A stretch of DNA of 16,421 nt, taken from positions 1-16,421 of the forward strand of contig JAUYTF010000143.1 of assembly GCA_030695285.1 (NCBI GenBank). Reading direction: 5' to 3'. The notes below the pieces were generated by a model. It was not told the DNA's origin. It saw nothing but the letters and a program-made list of their open reading frames with translations, and made no database searches. Position 1 is the first letter of the stretch, and each line of letters starts with the position of its first letter. This document shows positions 8,516 through 16,421 of this stretch, one piece after another. Made by a program: the position numbers and the translations under genes. This DNA is from Eubacteriales bacterium (lineage in GTDB: Bacteria; Bacillota; Clostridia; Christensenellales; CAG-138).

Positions 8516-10027
8516 CTAGCGAATGATCTTGCAATCCTTTTTCGTTTCCTGTACCTTTTTCTCCGAAAGCGGGCGCACAGCGAATTTTTCGAGGTGCATC
8601 GTTGGAACAGGGCGCACATAATAGGTGCCGCCCTCCTCCGCGGGAAACAGGCATCCGTGCTTCTTTTCCGAAACTTCCATAGCGGTTACCACGTCCGGAT
8701 GCGCTTCGATGAGGATGCGCTTGTTGTTGCTGCCCTTGATGACCTGTATCGTCTGCTTGCGGATGCGGTTGATCATGGTTTCGGGCGCGAGCACCTTTGC
8801 ATCCCCGTTGCAATAGGGGCAAATCTGCTGCAAGGTGTCGGAGATGCTCCTGCCGGTCTTCTTTCGCGTCATCTCGACGAGGCCGAGGTGTGTAAAGCCA
8901 AACACATGAGAGCGGGTGTGGTCATCACGCAGCGCGTTTTTCAGCGTGGTGAGCACGAGCGCGCGGTTTGCCTCCTTCTCCATGTCGATGAAGTCGATGA
9001 TGATGATGCCACCGATGTCGCGCAATCTCAGCTGCTTTGCGATCTCTTTTGCCGCCTCGCAGTTGACCGCGGTGATCGTCTTTTCAAGGTTGTCTTTGCC
9101 AACGAATTTTCCGGAGTTGACGTCTATCGAGGTCAGCGCTTCGGTGCGGTCGATGATGACATAGCCGCCGCTCTTGAGCCAGACCTTTCGAGAGAGCGCC
9201 TTTTCAATCTTGCTCTCGGTGTCATAACGGTCAAAGAGCGCTTCGCTTTCTTTGAGCAGAATGCGCGCCTTGAGCTTGGGCGCCATCACGTCCGCGATTT
9301 CACGGAGCTTGTCGTAGGCTTCCGTGTCGTTGACGAACACGCGGTCGATGTCCTTCATTAAAAGATCGCGCGCGGTGCGAAACAGCAGCGATTGCTCAGC
9401 GTGCAGAATCGCCGGCGCTTTTTTTGCTGCCGCGCGTTTTTCGATCTCGGCATAGAGGTTTACGATGCTCTCGAGGTCTTCCGAGAAGTCCTGCTTGGTT
9501 TTTCCCGCCGAAGCAGTGCGCACGATGACGCCCATGCCCTTGGGCTTGATCTCATTGAGGATTTTTCTGAGGCGCTGGCGTTCCTCGTCCTTGTCGATGC
9601 GGCGCGATACGCCGACATAATCCATCGTGGGCATCAGCACGAGCGAGCGACCCGCAAGAGTGATGTGTGTGGTAACGCGCGCGCCTTTGGTGCCAACCGG
9701 GTCTTTTGCCACCTGCACTATGATGGTCTGGCCGGGCTTGAGCAGATCGCGAATGTTTTTCGACTCCGGCATCTGCTCGATCATGTCGTCCGGATCGTCC
9801 GAGAGCACGATGTCTCCCGCGTAGAGGAAGGCGTTGCGCTCCAGTCCGATGTCGATGAAGGCCGCCTGCATACCGGGCAGGACGTTCTGCACCTTTCCGT
9901 TGTAGATGTTGCCGACGAGGCGCTCCGTCCCCTCCTGCTCTACATAGAGCTCGACGGGCGAGCCATCCTCGACGACCGCGACGCGGGTTGCCACGCCGCT
10001 TGCGTCCACCAGGATTTCTTTATTCAT
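8516..10027 (-). CDS. rng: Ribonuclease G/E family endoribonuclease
   Basis: 503 residues, close to E. coli RNase G (489) and without the long C-terminal scaffold of RNase E. It should cut single-stranded, AU-rich RNA from 5'-monophosphorylated ends, in rRNA maturation and mRNA decay. An S1 domain occupies about residues 38-120, followed by the RNase H-like and 5' sensor regions. The DNase I-like catalytic domain carries the metal-binding Asp302 (SIDVNSG) and Asp345 (IIIIDF). The zinc-link CPYC gives Cys403 and Cys406. These match the RNase E positions almost exactly. ATG at 10027 is chosen because MNKEILVD is the family start, with AAGGG just upstream; the reading frame stays open 50 codons further but overlaps the DUF2344 gene. 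It is the third gene of its unit, 16 bases after DUF2344. Confidence 0.96.
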   Translation of the reverse strand: MNKEILVDASGVATRVAVVEDGSPVELYVEQEGTERLVGNIYNGKVQNVLPGMQAAFIDIGLERNAFLYAGDIVLSDDPDDMIEQMPESKNIRDLLKPGQTIIVQVAKDPVGTKGARVTTHITLAGRSLVLMPTMDYVGVSRRIDKDEERQRLRKILNEIKPKGMGVIVRTASAGKTKQDFSEDLESIVNLYAEIEKRAAAKKAPAILHAEQSLLFRTARDLLMKDIDRVFVNDTEAYDKLREIADVMAPKLKARILLKESEALFDRYDTESKIEKALSRKVWLKSGGYVIIDRTEALTSIDVNSGKFVGKDNLEKTITAVNCEAAKEIAKQLRLRDIGGIIIIDFIDMEKEANRALVLTTLKNALRDDHTRSHVFGFTHLGLVEMTRKKTGRSISDTLQQICPYCNGDAKVLAPETMINRIRKQTIQVIKGSNNKRILIEAHPDVVTAMEVSEKKHGCLFPAEEGGTYYVRPVPTMHLEKFAVRPLSEKKVQETKKDCKIIR

Positions 10028-10043
10028 TTTTCCCTTCTCTTTC

Positions 10044-10727
10044 CTATTCCGCGGGCAGATGCGGCAACAGGCCATCTTCGGCAAAATACATGTTCGAACG
10101 GAAAATTTCGTAGGATCCATGCGCATCCAAACGCGCGAGCAACGCGTCGATGAGAGCATCGACCCGCAACCCGCCATCGGCTTGCAACTTGCCTAGAACG
10201 CGGAGGGCGGCTTTCTCTCCCTCGACCTGCTCCACGGAAACCCGCAGGATATACGGACGCATGTCTACGGGTTTTATCCCGCCCTTTGTCCGTTTTTGTA
10301 TGATGATTTCGCCCGCAAGCATGGCTTCGAGCGTTTCGTCCAGTTTTTCTCTTAAAACAGGTGCTTCAAGCTGAAAACGCACACGGTACTCCGCTGCGCG
10401 AAGCTTCGCCGAGAGTGACCCAAACTGTTCCGGAGCGGTAAATGCGCCTGAGATAGACATCCCCTGCGGCATTACGGCATTCGCTCGCTGCATAAACTCC
10501 GAGGGATCGATCTCTTCGGAAAGCTGCACCTCAAACCATTCGCAACAGCTGCTCATACCCGTTGCAGCTGCGGTCGCAAACGAAAACTGCGGATGCGGGT
10601 TAAAGCCGTTGGAATAGAGCAGCGGCAGGTTCGCGCGGCGAAGCGCGCGCTGCAACGTGCGCTGAATATCCAGATGCGAGATCATCGCGATCTCTTGGCC
10701 TTTATGATATGCGGCAATTAGTTTCAT
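10044..10727 (-). CDS. DUF2344 / TIGR03936 radical SAM-linked protein
   Basis: 227 residues. The N-terminus (MKLIAAYHKG, ISHLDIQRTLQRALRRANLPLLYSNGFNPHPQ) matches the DUF2344 family, which is found next to, or fused to, the TIGR03960 radical SAM protein; both partners are present here. Its molecular function is not established; the link with RNase G and ribosomal genes suggests an RNA- or ribosome-related modification, which is inference. ATG at 10727 is preferred, with GGAG six bases upstream; an in-frame TTG at 10739 would add four residues but has no better site. The start region lies inside one copy of a 32-bp direct repeat whose other copy ends the upstream gene, and the ATG overlaps the stop of a 16-codon mini-ORF (see that entry). 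Confidence 0.9.
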   Translation of the reverse strand: MKLIAAYHKGQEIAMISHLDIQRTLQRALRRANLPLLYSNGFNPHPQFSFATAAATGMSSCCEWFEVQLSEEIDPSEFMQRANAVMPQGMSISGAFTAPEQFGSLSAKLRAAEYRVRFQLEAPVLREKLDETLEAMLAGEIIIQKRTKGGIKPVDMRPYILRVSVEQVEGEKAALRVLGKLQADGGLRVDALIDALLARLDAHGSYEIFRSNMYFAEDGLLPHLPAE

Positions 10728-10790
10728 AACGCGCTCCAAAGCACCATTTTATTATTAACGGCAATCAGTTTCATAACGCGCTCCAAAGCA
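10712..10790. repeat. 32-bp direct repeat at the radical SAM/DUF2344 junction
   Basis: Copies at 10712-10743 and 10759-10790, identical except for one base (T at 10719, C at 10766), separated by an AT-rich 15-bp spacer. The upstream copy encodes the radical SAM C-terminus (FGARYETDC). The downstream copy supplies the GGAG, ATG and first codons of the DUF2344 gene in another frame. Confidence 0.95.
10724..10774 (-). other. 16-codon mini-ORF from the duplicated start site, possible coupling element
   Basis: The upstream repeat copy carries the same GGAG-N6-ATG as the real DUF2344 start. Initiation there reads MKLIAVNNKMVLWSAL and stops at a TGA that overlaps the DUF2344 ATG (ATGA). Ribosomes ending there could restart on DUF2344. 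Whether it is translated is unknown. Confidence 0.35.
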
Positions 10791-12533
10791 TCCGTTGCAG
10801 TTCTCGCGGCAATCCGGTGTGGTTTCGCCGCTCAGTGCACGCTCGTATTCGCGGCGCAAGTACTGCTTGGTTACCAGCATGTCGACAAAATCCCATGGCA
10901 AGGCATCCTCGAGTGCGTATTCCCGCTGGGCATACGCCTGCTCGCTCAGGCCACAGTCCGCAAACGCCTGCGCCCAGGCTTTGCTCTGAAAATGTTCCGA
11001 CCAGGAGTCAAACCGGCAGCCGAGCTGATAGGCGCGCAAAAGCACGTCTGCTAGCCGCTCGTCCCCGCGCGAAAACGCGGCCTCCAGCACGGAGAGCAGA
11101 GAATAGTGGCAGTTGAGCTCCGCCCCGCGCACGCCCTTGAGCGAATTGCGCAGTAGCTCCTGTTTGCGCTTGATCTCGTCAGCCGGCACCTGCCCGCACC
11201 ATTGAAACGCGGTAAACGGTTTCGGAACAAAGGTAGACACGCTCACGTTGAGCCGCAGGCCTTTGCCGCGCTGCTCTTTGGGCAGCTGGTAGAACTGCCA
11301 GCTGATCTTGCGCGCAAGTTGCGCGATGCCTAGAATGTCCTCGTCTGTCTCCGTAGGCAGACCGATCATAAAATATAGCTTAACGCTGCTCCAACCTGCC
11401 GAAAACGCGTCCTGCGTGGCGCGGAGAATATCGTCCTGCGTTACGTTCTTGTTGATGACATCTCGAAGCCGCTGCGTGCCCGCTTCCGGCGCGAACGTCA
11501 GCCCAGCTTTCCGAACGGTCTGCATGACGGAAAGATCGTTTGCCAGCTCGCTGTCCACGCGAAGCGAGGGAAGCGCCACGGAAACCTTACCTGCTTCCAT
11601 TTCGCGGATGATCTCGGGCACGAGCTTGTGCACCTCGGAATAATCTCCCGTGCTCAGACTCAACAGCGATACCTCATCGTAACCCGTGCAGCCGATCTGC
11701 TGGCGCGCGAGTTCCATGAGCGTTTCGCTCTTTCGCTCGCGAATCGGGCGGTAGATATACCCCGCCTGACAGAAGCGGCAGCCGCGCGTGCAGCCGCGCA
11801 TGACTTCCAGCGCCACGCGGTCGTGCACAATGCCGAGATACGGCACGATTGGCTCGCCCGTGAAGACCGCCGTGTCGAGGTTTTTGATGATCCGCCGCAC
11901 GACACAGTTGTCTTCCGTCCTGAGAGACGGCACATACACCCCGCGCATGGTGGAGAGTTCTTTGAGCAGCTCCGCCTTGCTCTTGCCCGCGCGCTTGGCG
12001 TTTCGCACCGCAAGCGTAACCTCCGGCGTCATCTCCTCACCGTCGCCGATGAGCACAGCGTCCATAAAAGGCGCAATCGGCGCTGGATTGCAGGCGCAGG
12101 GCCCGCCGCAGATGATGAGCGGGTCGTGCTCGAAACGGTCTTTTGCGAGCAGCGGTATGCCGGAAAGATCCAGCATCTGAAGAATATTGGTATAGCACAT
12201 CTCATAAAGAAGCGCAAAGCCGACAATGTCAAATTCCTTGAGCGGACGCTTGGTTTCCAGCGAAAAGAGCGGCATGTGCTCTTCGCGCAGCACCTGCTCA
12301 AAATCCGGCCAGGGGGCAAACGCGCGCTCACAAGCAACACCCTCTACGCTGTTGAGCACGTGATAGAGAATGCGTGAACCAAGATGCGACATGCCGATTT
12401 CGTATACGTCGGGAAACAAAAGCGCAAAGTGGATGTCCGCCTCTTGCTTGACGATGCTGTTCCACTCTCCGCCGATGTAGCGCGCAGGTTTTTCTACGCG
12501 GCTGAGCAGGCGGTTGAAGGCTGTTTGATCCAA
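10755..12533 (-). CDS. TIGR03960-family radical SAM protein
   Basis: 592 residues. The N-terminus (LSRVEKPARYIGGEWNSIVK) and the following region (to about 240, with a B12-binding-like Rossmann pattern including GGPCACNPAP) match TIGR03960. The radical SAM cluster motif CTRGCRFC gives Cys248, Cys252 and Cys255 for a 4Fe-4S cluster that cleaves S-adenosylmethionine. The C-terminus has a second CX3CX2C set (Cys575, 579, 582) plus Cys591. The substrate is not known; the constant company of DUF2344, RNase G and rplU suggests RNA or ribosome work, by inference. The start appears to be TTG at 12533 with only a weak GGAA upstream: no in-frame ATG is suitably placed and this position gives the family N-terminus. 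The last residues are encoded by one copy of a 32-bp repeat. Confidence 0.93.
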   Translation of the reverse strand: MDQTAFNRLLSRVEKPARYIGGEWNSIVKQEADIHFALLFPDVYEIGMSHLGSRILYHVLNSVEGVACERAFAPWPDFEQVLREEHMPLFSLETKRPLKEFDIVGFALLYEMCYTNILQMLDLSGIPLLAKDRFEHDPLIICGGPCACNPAPIAPFMDAVLIGDGEEMTPEVTLAVRNAKRAGKSKAELLKELSTMRGVYVPSLRTEDNCVVRRIIKNLDTAVFTGEPIVPYLGIVHDRVALEVMRGCTRGCRFCQAGYIYRPIRERKSETLMELARQQIGCTGYDEVSLLSLSTGDYSEVHKLVPEIIREMEAGKVSVALPSLRVDSELANDLSVMQTVRKAGLTFAPEAGTQRLRDVINKNVTQDDILRATQDAFSAGWSSVKLYFMIGLPTETDEDILGIAQLARKISWQFYQLPKEQRGKGLRLNVSVSTFVPKPFTAFQWCGQVPADEIKRKQELLRNSLKGVRGAELNCHYSLLSVLEAAFSRGDERLADVLLRAYQLGCRFDSWSEHFQSKAWAQAFADCGLSEQAYAQREYALEDALPWDFVDMLVTKQYLRREYERALSGETTPDCRENCNGCFGARYETDCR

Positions 12534-12628
12534 AGCTGTGTTCCGTTCCGTCCTCTTGTTTTCGGCGTTTGGCGCAAATGTCTTCTTCCGATTCTTTCAA
12601 CATTCTGGCATATGACACCTAATTAAAG

Positions 12629-12657
12629 AGTTTATCATACGCGCCGCGTCCGGTCAA
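12629..12657 (-). promoter_or_regulatory. Candidate promoter of the radical SAM-DUF2344-rng unit
   Basis: On the - strand: TTGACC (12652-12657), a 17-base spacer and TAAACT (12629-12634). The -35 is good and the -10 moderate. The predicted leader to the TTG start is about 90 nt. Confidence 0.4.
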
Positions 12658-12673
12658 ATTTACAGCCGCAAGA

Positions 12674-12702
12674 AAACTGCGCCGATACGAGTATGCGGCG
12701 CA
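12674..12702 (-). terminator. Candidate terminator of gdhA
   Basis: Seven-pair stem, TGCGCCG (12678-12684) with CGGCGCA (12696-12702), extended by ATA/TAT inside. On the - strand it is followed by GTTTTC. It lies about 130 bases beyond the gdhA stop. A second, nearer hairpin (AACGG 12775-12779 with CCGTT 12788-12792) lacks a T run. The rest of 12703-12833 shows nothing I can name. Confidence 0.4.
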
Positions 12703-12833
12703 TGCTCCGGGCTGAATAACGTGTGTCTGAATCAATCATTTTGTTGCAGATAGACCGGAGACGACACCCAAAGAAACGGATTTCGAACCGTTCTTACGCT
12801 GAGCGCGCGCAGTTTCATCTTACTGCGATACCA

Positions 12834-14180
<1,347 letters not shown>

Positions 14181-14199
14181 CTACAATATGTTTTGATAT

Positions 14200-14228
14200 A
14201 TTATATATATTTAAGAAACAGCAAGCAA
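14200..14228 (-). promoter_or_regulatory. Probable promoter of gdhA
   Basis: On the - strand: TTGCTT (14223-14228), a 17-base spacer and consensus TATAAT (14200-14205) in a strongly AT-rich stretch. Transcription should start near 14193, about 20 bases before the ATG. Confidence 0.55.
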
Positions 14229-14342
14229 TCATTTTAAGATTTTATATATTTTTTTCTTTCGGCATGAAATTCTTTTCGTGCATGCCTTTTTCGTTTGAAT
14301 AAGCGCTCTGTCGATTGCAGAAAATGAATATTCAACACGGAT

Positions 14343-14371
14343 TTGAAAAAAGCATGCAAATACCTTATGAT
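14343..14371 (+). promoter_or_regulatory. Probable promoter of the amidohydrolase-alr operon
   Basis: TTGAAA (14343-14348), a 17-base spacer and TATGAT (14366-14371); both boxes match five of six consensus bases. A TAGAAT with a preceding TG lies ten bases on (14376-14381) and could be an alternative -10. The leader is about 90 nt. The divergent intergenic region 14172-14468 holds this, the gdhA promoter and no credible gene. Confidence 0.6.
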
Positions 14372-14468
14372 GTGGTAGAATGGATTTGCTTTCATTTGCA
14401 CTTGCAGATTGATCAGTCCGAATGATTGCAACCCCCAGCTTTTTTATCATACTGATGAGGAGACTCGT

Positions 14469-15635
14469 ATGCTGCTTTTAAAAAACGGCCTGATCCACAC
14501 CATGACGCAGGAAGTGTTTTCCGGCGATATTCTGATTGAAAACGGCAAAATATCCGCCATCGGCGCCGCCCTTTTTGCAGACGACGCGGAGGTGATCGAC
14601 CTTGCGGGACAGTTTGTTCTGCCGGGCCTGATCGACGCGCACTGCCATATCGGCATGTGGGAAGACGGTATGGGCGAAGAGGGCGCGGACGGAAACGAGA
14701 CGACCGATCCCATCACGCCGGAATTGCGCGCCGTGGACGGCCTCAACCCCTTTGACCCATGCTTTAAAGAAGCGCGGGAAGCGGGAGTGACCACCGTGGT
14801 CACCGGCCCCGGCAGCGCGAACGTCATCGGCGGGCAGTTTGCCGCGCTAAAGACCTACGGCCGCAGCATCGAGGAGATGGTACTGCGCGACCCGATCGCC
14901 ATGAAGGCTGCTACCGGCGAGAACCCGAAGTCTGCTTACGCTGAAAGAAAAGTCGCCCCTACCACGCGCATGGCCATCGCTTCCCTGTTTCGCTCGACCA
15001 TGACCGGCGCGGTCGAGTATCAAAAGGGGATGGCGAAAGAGGACGACAAGCCCGACAAGGACATCGCCATGGAAGCGCTGCTGCCGGTGATCAACCGCGA
15101 CTTGACCGTGAAAATCCACGCCCACCGCGCGGATGATATCCTCACGGGGCTGCGGCTTGCCAAAGAATTCAACCTCAAGGTGACCATCGACCACTGCACC
15201 GAGGGGTACATGATAACGGATGTGCTCAAAGACCGCCTGATCGAGCAGGGCGCGGGCATCATCATTGGCCCCCTTCTCTCCGAGCGCAGCAAGATCGAGC
15301 TGAAAAACCTCTCGTTCTCCGCCCCGCGCGTGCTGGAAGAAGCGGGCGTGCCTTTTGCGCTGATGACCGATCACCCCGCGATTCCGATTCAGTTTCTGCC
15401 CGTGCAAGCCGGCCTTGCGGTGCGCGAAGGCTTGAGCGAGGAAACGGCGCTTCGCTCCATCACGCGATATGCCGCCGAAATCGTGGGCATATCCGACCGC
15501 GTCGGCACGCTCGAAGTCGGAAAGGACGCGGACATCGCGGTCTTTGACGGGCACCCGTTCGACTACCGCACACACTGTGTGCTCACGCTCATCAACGGTA
15601 TTGTCGTGCACAATTCGATCAAACGGGAGGCATAA
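14469..15635 (+). CDS. Metal-dependent amidohydrolase (imidazolonepropionase-like superfamily)
   Basis: 388 residues. It has the composite fold of the amidohydrolase superfamily: a small N-terminal beta domain (LLLKNGLIHTM...GDILIENGKISAIG), a TIM barrel, and a return to the beta domain (GTLEVGKDADIAVFDGHP). Metal and catalytic ligands are visible: DAHCH (His58, His60), KIHAHRADD (His217/His219), TIDHCTEG (His242) and MTDHPA (Asp301). This fits hydrolysis of a cyclic amide or similar C-N bond in the cytoplasm; the substrate cannot be named. It is not a clear dihydroorotase, urease or N-acetylglucosamine-6-phosphate deacetylase. ATG at 14469 is chosen because GAGGAG (14457-14462) lies six bases upstream and MLLLKNG is the usual opening; the frame extends 20 codons further upstream without a site. 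It ends four bases before alr. Confidence 0.92.
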   Translation: MLLLKNGLIHTMTQEVFSGDILIENGKISAIGAALFADDAEVIDLAGQFVLPGLIDAHCHIGMWEDGMGEEGADGNETTDPITPELRAVDGLNPFDPCFKEAREAGVTTVVTGPGSANVIGGQFAALKTYGRSIEEMVLRDPIAMKAATGENPKSAYAERKVAPTTRMAIASLFRSTMTGAVEYQKGMAKEDDKPDKDIAMEALLPVINRDLTVKIHAHRADDILTGLRLAKEFNLKVTIDHCTEGYMITDVLKDRLIEQGAGIIIGPLLSERSKIELKNLSFSAPRVLEEAGVPFALMTDHPAIPIQFLPVQAGLAVREGLSEETALRSITRYAAEIVGISDRVGTLEVGKDADIAVFDGHPFDYRTHCVLTLINGIVVHNSIKREA

Positions 15636-15639
15636 ATTC

Positions 15640-16421
15640 ATGCGTTCCACATTTGCATCCGTATCACTCGCCAACATCAGGCATAACATAGAGCTGATGC
15701 GCTCCCGCCTCAAACCGGAGACGAAATACCTCGCCGTGGTCAAGGCAAACGCATATGGGCACGGTATGGAGGCGGTTGCAAACTGCGCTTTGGAGAGCGG
15801 CGCGGCGTATCTTGGCGTTGCGTTTGCCGAAGAGGGCGTGCGCCTTCGCCTTGCTGGCATCACCGCGTCGATCCTGCTGCTTGGCGCGACGGACGAGGGC
15901 CACATGGACGATGTCATCCGCCATGCGCTGATGCCGACGGTTTTTACCGTAGAAACCCTCCAGCTGCTGCAAGCACGCGCGGCGAAACTCGGCATGATCT
16001 GCCGCGTCCACATCAAGGCGGACACGGGTATGAACCGCATCGGCTTTACGAGCGAAGCGGCGTTCACGGAAGCGATATTGCTGCTCAAACGTTGCCCGAA
16101 CCTCGCGCTCGACGGGCTGTTTACGCATTTTGCGGTGTCCGAGCGCGCGGACACCTCCTTTACGCTGCTACAGGCGGAGCGCTTTTGCCGCTATGTGGAG
16201 ATTTGCAGCCAGAACGGCCTGCACCCCATCCTGCACGCGAGCAACAGCGCGGCTGCGCTCCATATTCCCGAAGCGCAGTTTGACATGGTGCGCGGCGGCA
16301 TCGCCATGTATGGCTGCCATCCCGCAGGTCACGCGGTCGATGGCATTGACTTGCGGCCTGTGATGAGCTGGCACGCCTATCTCACGCACATCAAAGTAAT
16401 CCCCGCGGGAGAGGGCGTGAG
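15640..16421 (+). CDS. alr: Alanine racemase, 5' part, runs off the window
   Basis: About 260 of the expected 370-390 residues are present, and the reading frame is open to the window end. Alanine racemase is a PLP enzyme that makes D-alanine for peptidoglycan. The PLP lysine is in VVKANAYGHG (Lys35). Further family blocks are ADTGMNRIGF, FTHFAVSERAD, HASNSAA and VRGGIAMYG. GGGAGG (15625-15630) lies nine bases before the ATG and overlaps the end of the amidohydrolase gene, so the pair is one operon with likely coupling. The catalytic tyrosine of the second half lies outside the window. Confidence 0.97.
   Translation, partial: MRSTFASVSLANIRHNIELMRSRLKPETKYLAVVKANAYGHGMEAVANCALESGAAYLGVAFAEEGVRLRLAGITASILLLGATDEGHMDDVIRHALMPTVFTVETLQLLQARAAKLGMICRVHIKADTGMNRIGFTSEAAFTEAILLLKRCPNLALDGLFTHFAVSERADTSFTLLQAERFCRYVEICSQNGLHPILHASNSAAALHIPEAQFDMVRGGIAMYGCHPAGHAVDGIDLRPVMSWHAYLTHIKVIPAGEGV

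Noticed and set aside
10028..10177. Fifty-codon upstream extension of rng
   Set aside because: Overlaps the DUF2344 coding region, is not similar to RNase G/E, and the MNKEILVD start has its own ribosome binding site.
12534..12618. Upstream ATG reading MLKESEEDICAKRRKQEDG as a new start for the radical SAM gene
   Set aside because: It is in a different frame and would need a frameshift; the TTG at 12533 already gives the complete family N-terminus.
12775..12792. T-arm-like hairpin with TTCGAAA loop, possible tRNA remnant on the - strand
   Set aside because: The loop is eight bases, the invariant C61 does not fit, and no acceptor, D or anticodon arms can be built around it.
14229..14450. 73-codon reading frame on the - strand between gdhA and the amidohydrolase
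   Set aside because: Lysine-rich composition from AT-rich DNA, no ribosome binding site, overlaps both promoters, no family resemblance.
14847..16154. 435-codon open frame on the - strand opposite the amidohydrolase and alr
   Set aside because: Spans two well-supported genes and their junction on the other strand; composition is that of a shadow frame.

Overview
The window looks like ordinary chromosome from a GC-rich member of the Clostridia (Bacillota). The main reasons are the rplU-prp-rpmA order, an L27 protein with the Firmicute-type cleavable N-terminal extension, the cluster of a TIGR03960-type radical SAM protein, a DUF2344 protein and RNase G/E just upstream of rplU, strong AGGAGG-type ribosome binding sites, and sigma-A-like promoters. 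Genus cannot be read from the sequence. There is no rRNA, tRNA, CRISPR array, phage or transposon.

Layout. Positions 1-684 hold the 3' end of a membrane glycosyltransferase (DPM1/GtrB type). Positions 685-1049 are a non-coding leader built from a near-perfect 126-bp tandem duplication. It is followed by a single-gene glyceraldehyde-3-phosphate dehydrogenase unit (1050-2063) with its own terminator. A lipoprotein of unknown function (2311-3612, + strand) converges across a shared hairpin on a secreted SH3-SH3-cadherin-like-EEP phosphodiesterase/nuclease (3699-5153, - strand). Next on the - strand is a cytoplasmic GH13 oligo-1,6-glucosidase with an unusual N-terminal add-on (5309-7192).

Positions 7361-12662 are an RNA and ribosome block, all on the - strand. 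Its first unit is radical SAM protein, DUF2344 protein, RNase G/E, ending in a terminator. Its second unit starts at a strong extended -10 promoter with a structured leader (probable L21 leader) and runs rplU, prp, rpmA to a bidirectional terminator. Prp is the protease that removes the N-terminal extension of the L27 made by the next gene. The radical SAM and DUF2344 genes meet at a 32-bp direct repeat that is read in two different frames.

Positions 12834-14171 encode a hexameric, probably NADP-linked glutamate dehydrogenase with an AT-rich promoter. Divergent from it is a + strand operon of a metal-dependent amidohydrolase (14469-15635) and an alanine racemase that runs off the window end (15640-16421).

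No complete new system such as a defence island or biosynthetic cluster is evident. The points most worth checking are the duplicated gap leader, the recoded repeat at the radical SAM/DUF2344 junction, the second cysteine motif at the radical SAM C-terminus, the secreted EEP enzyme, and the N-terminal domain on the glucosidase.
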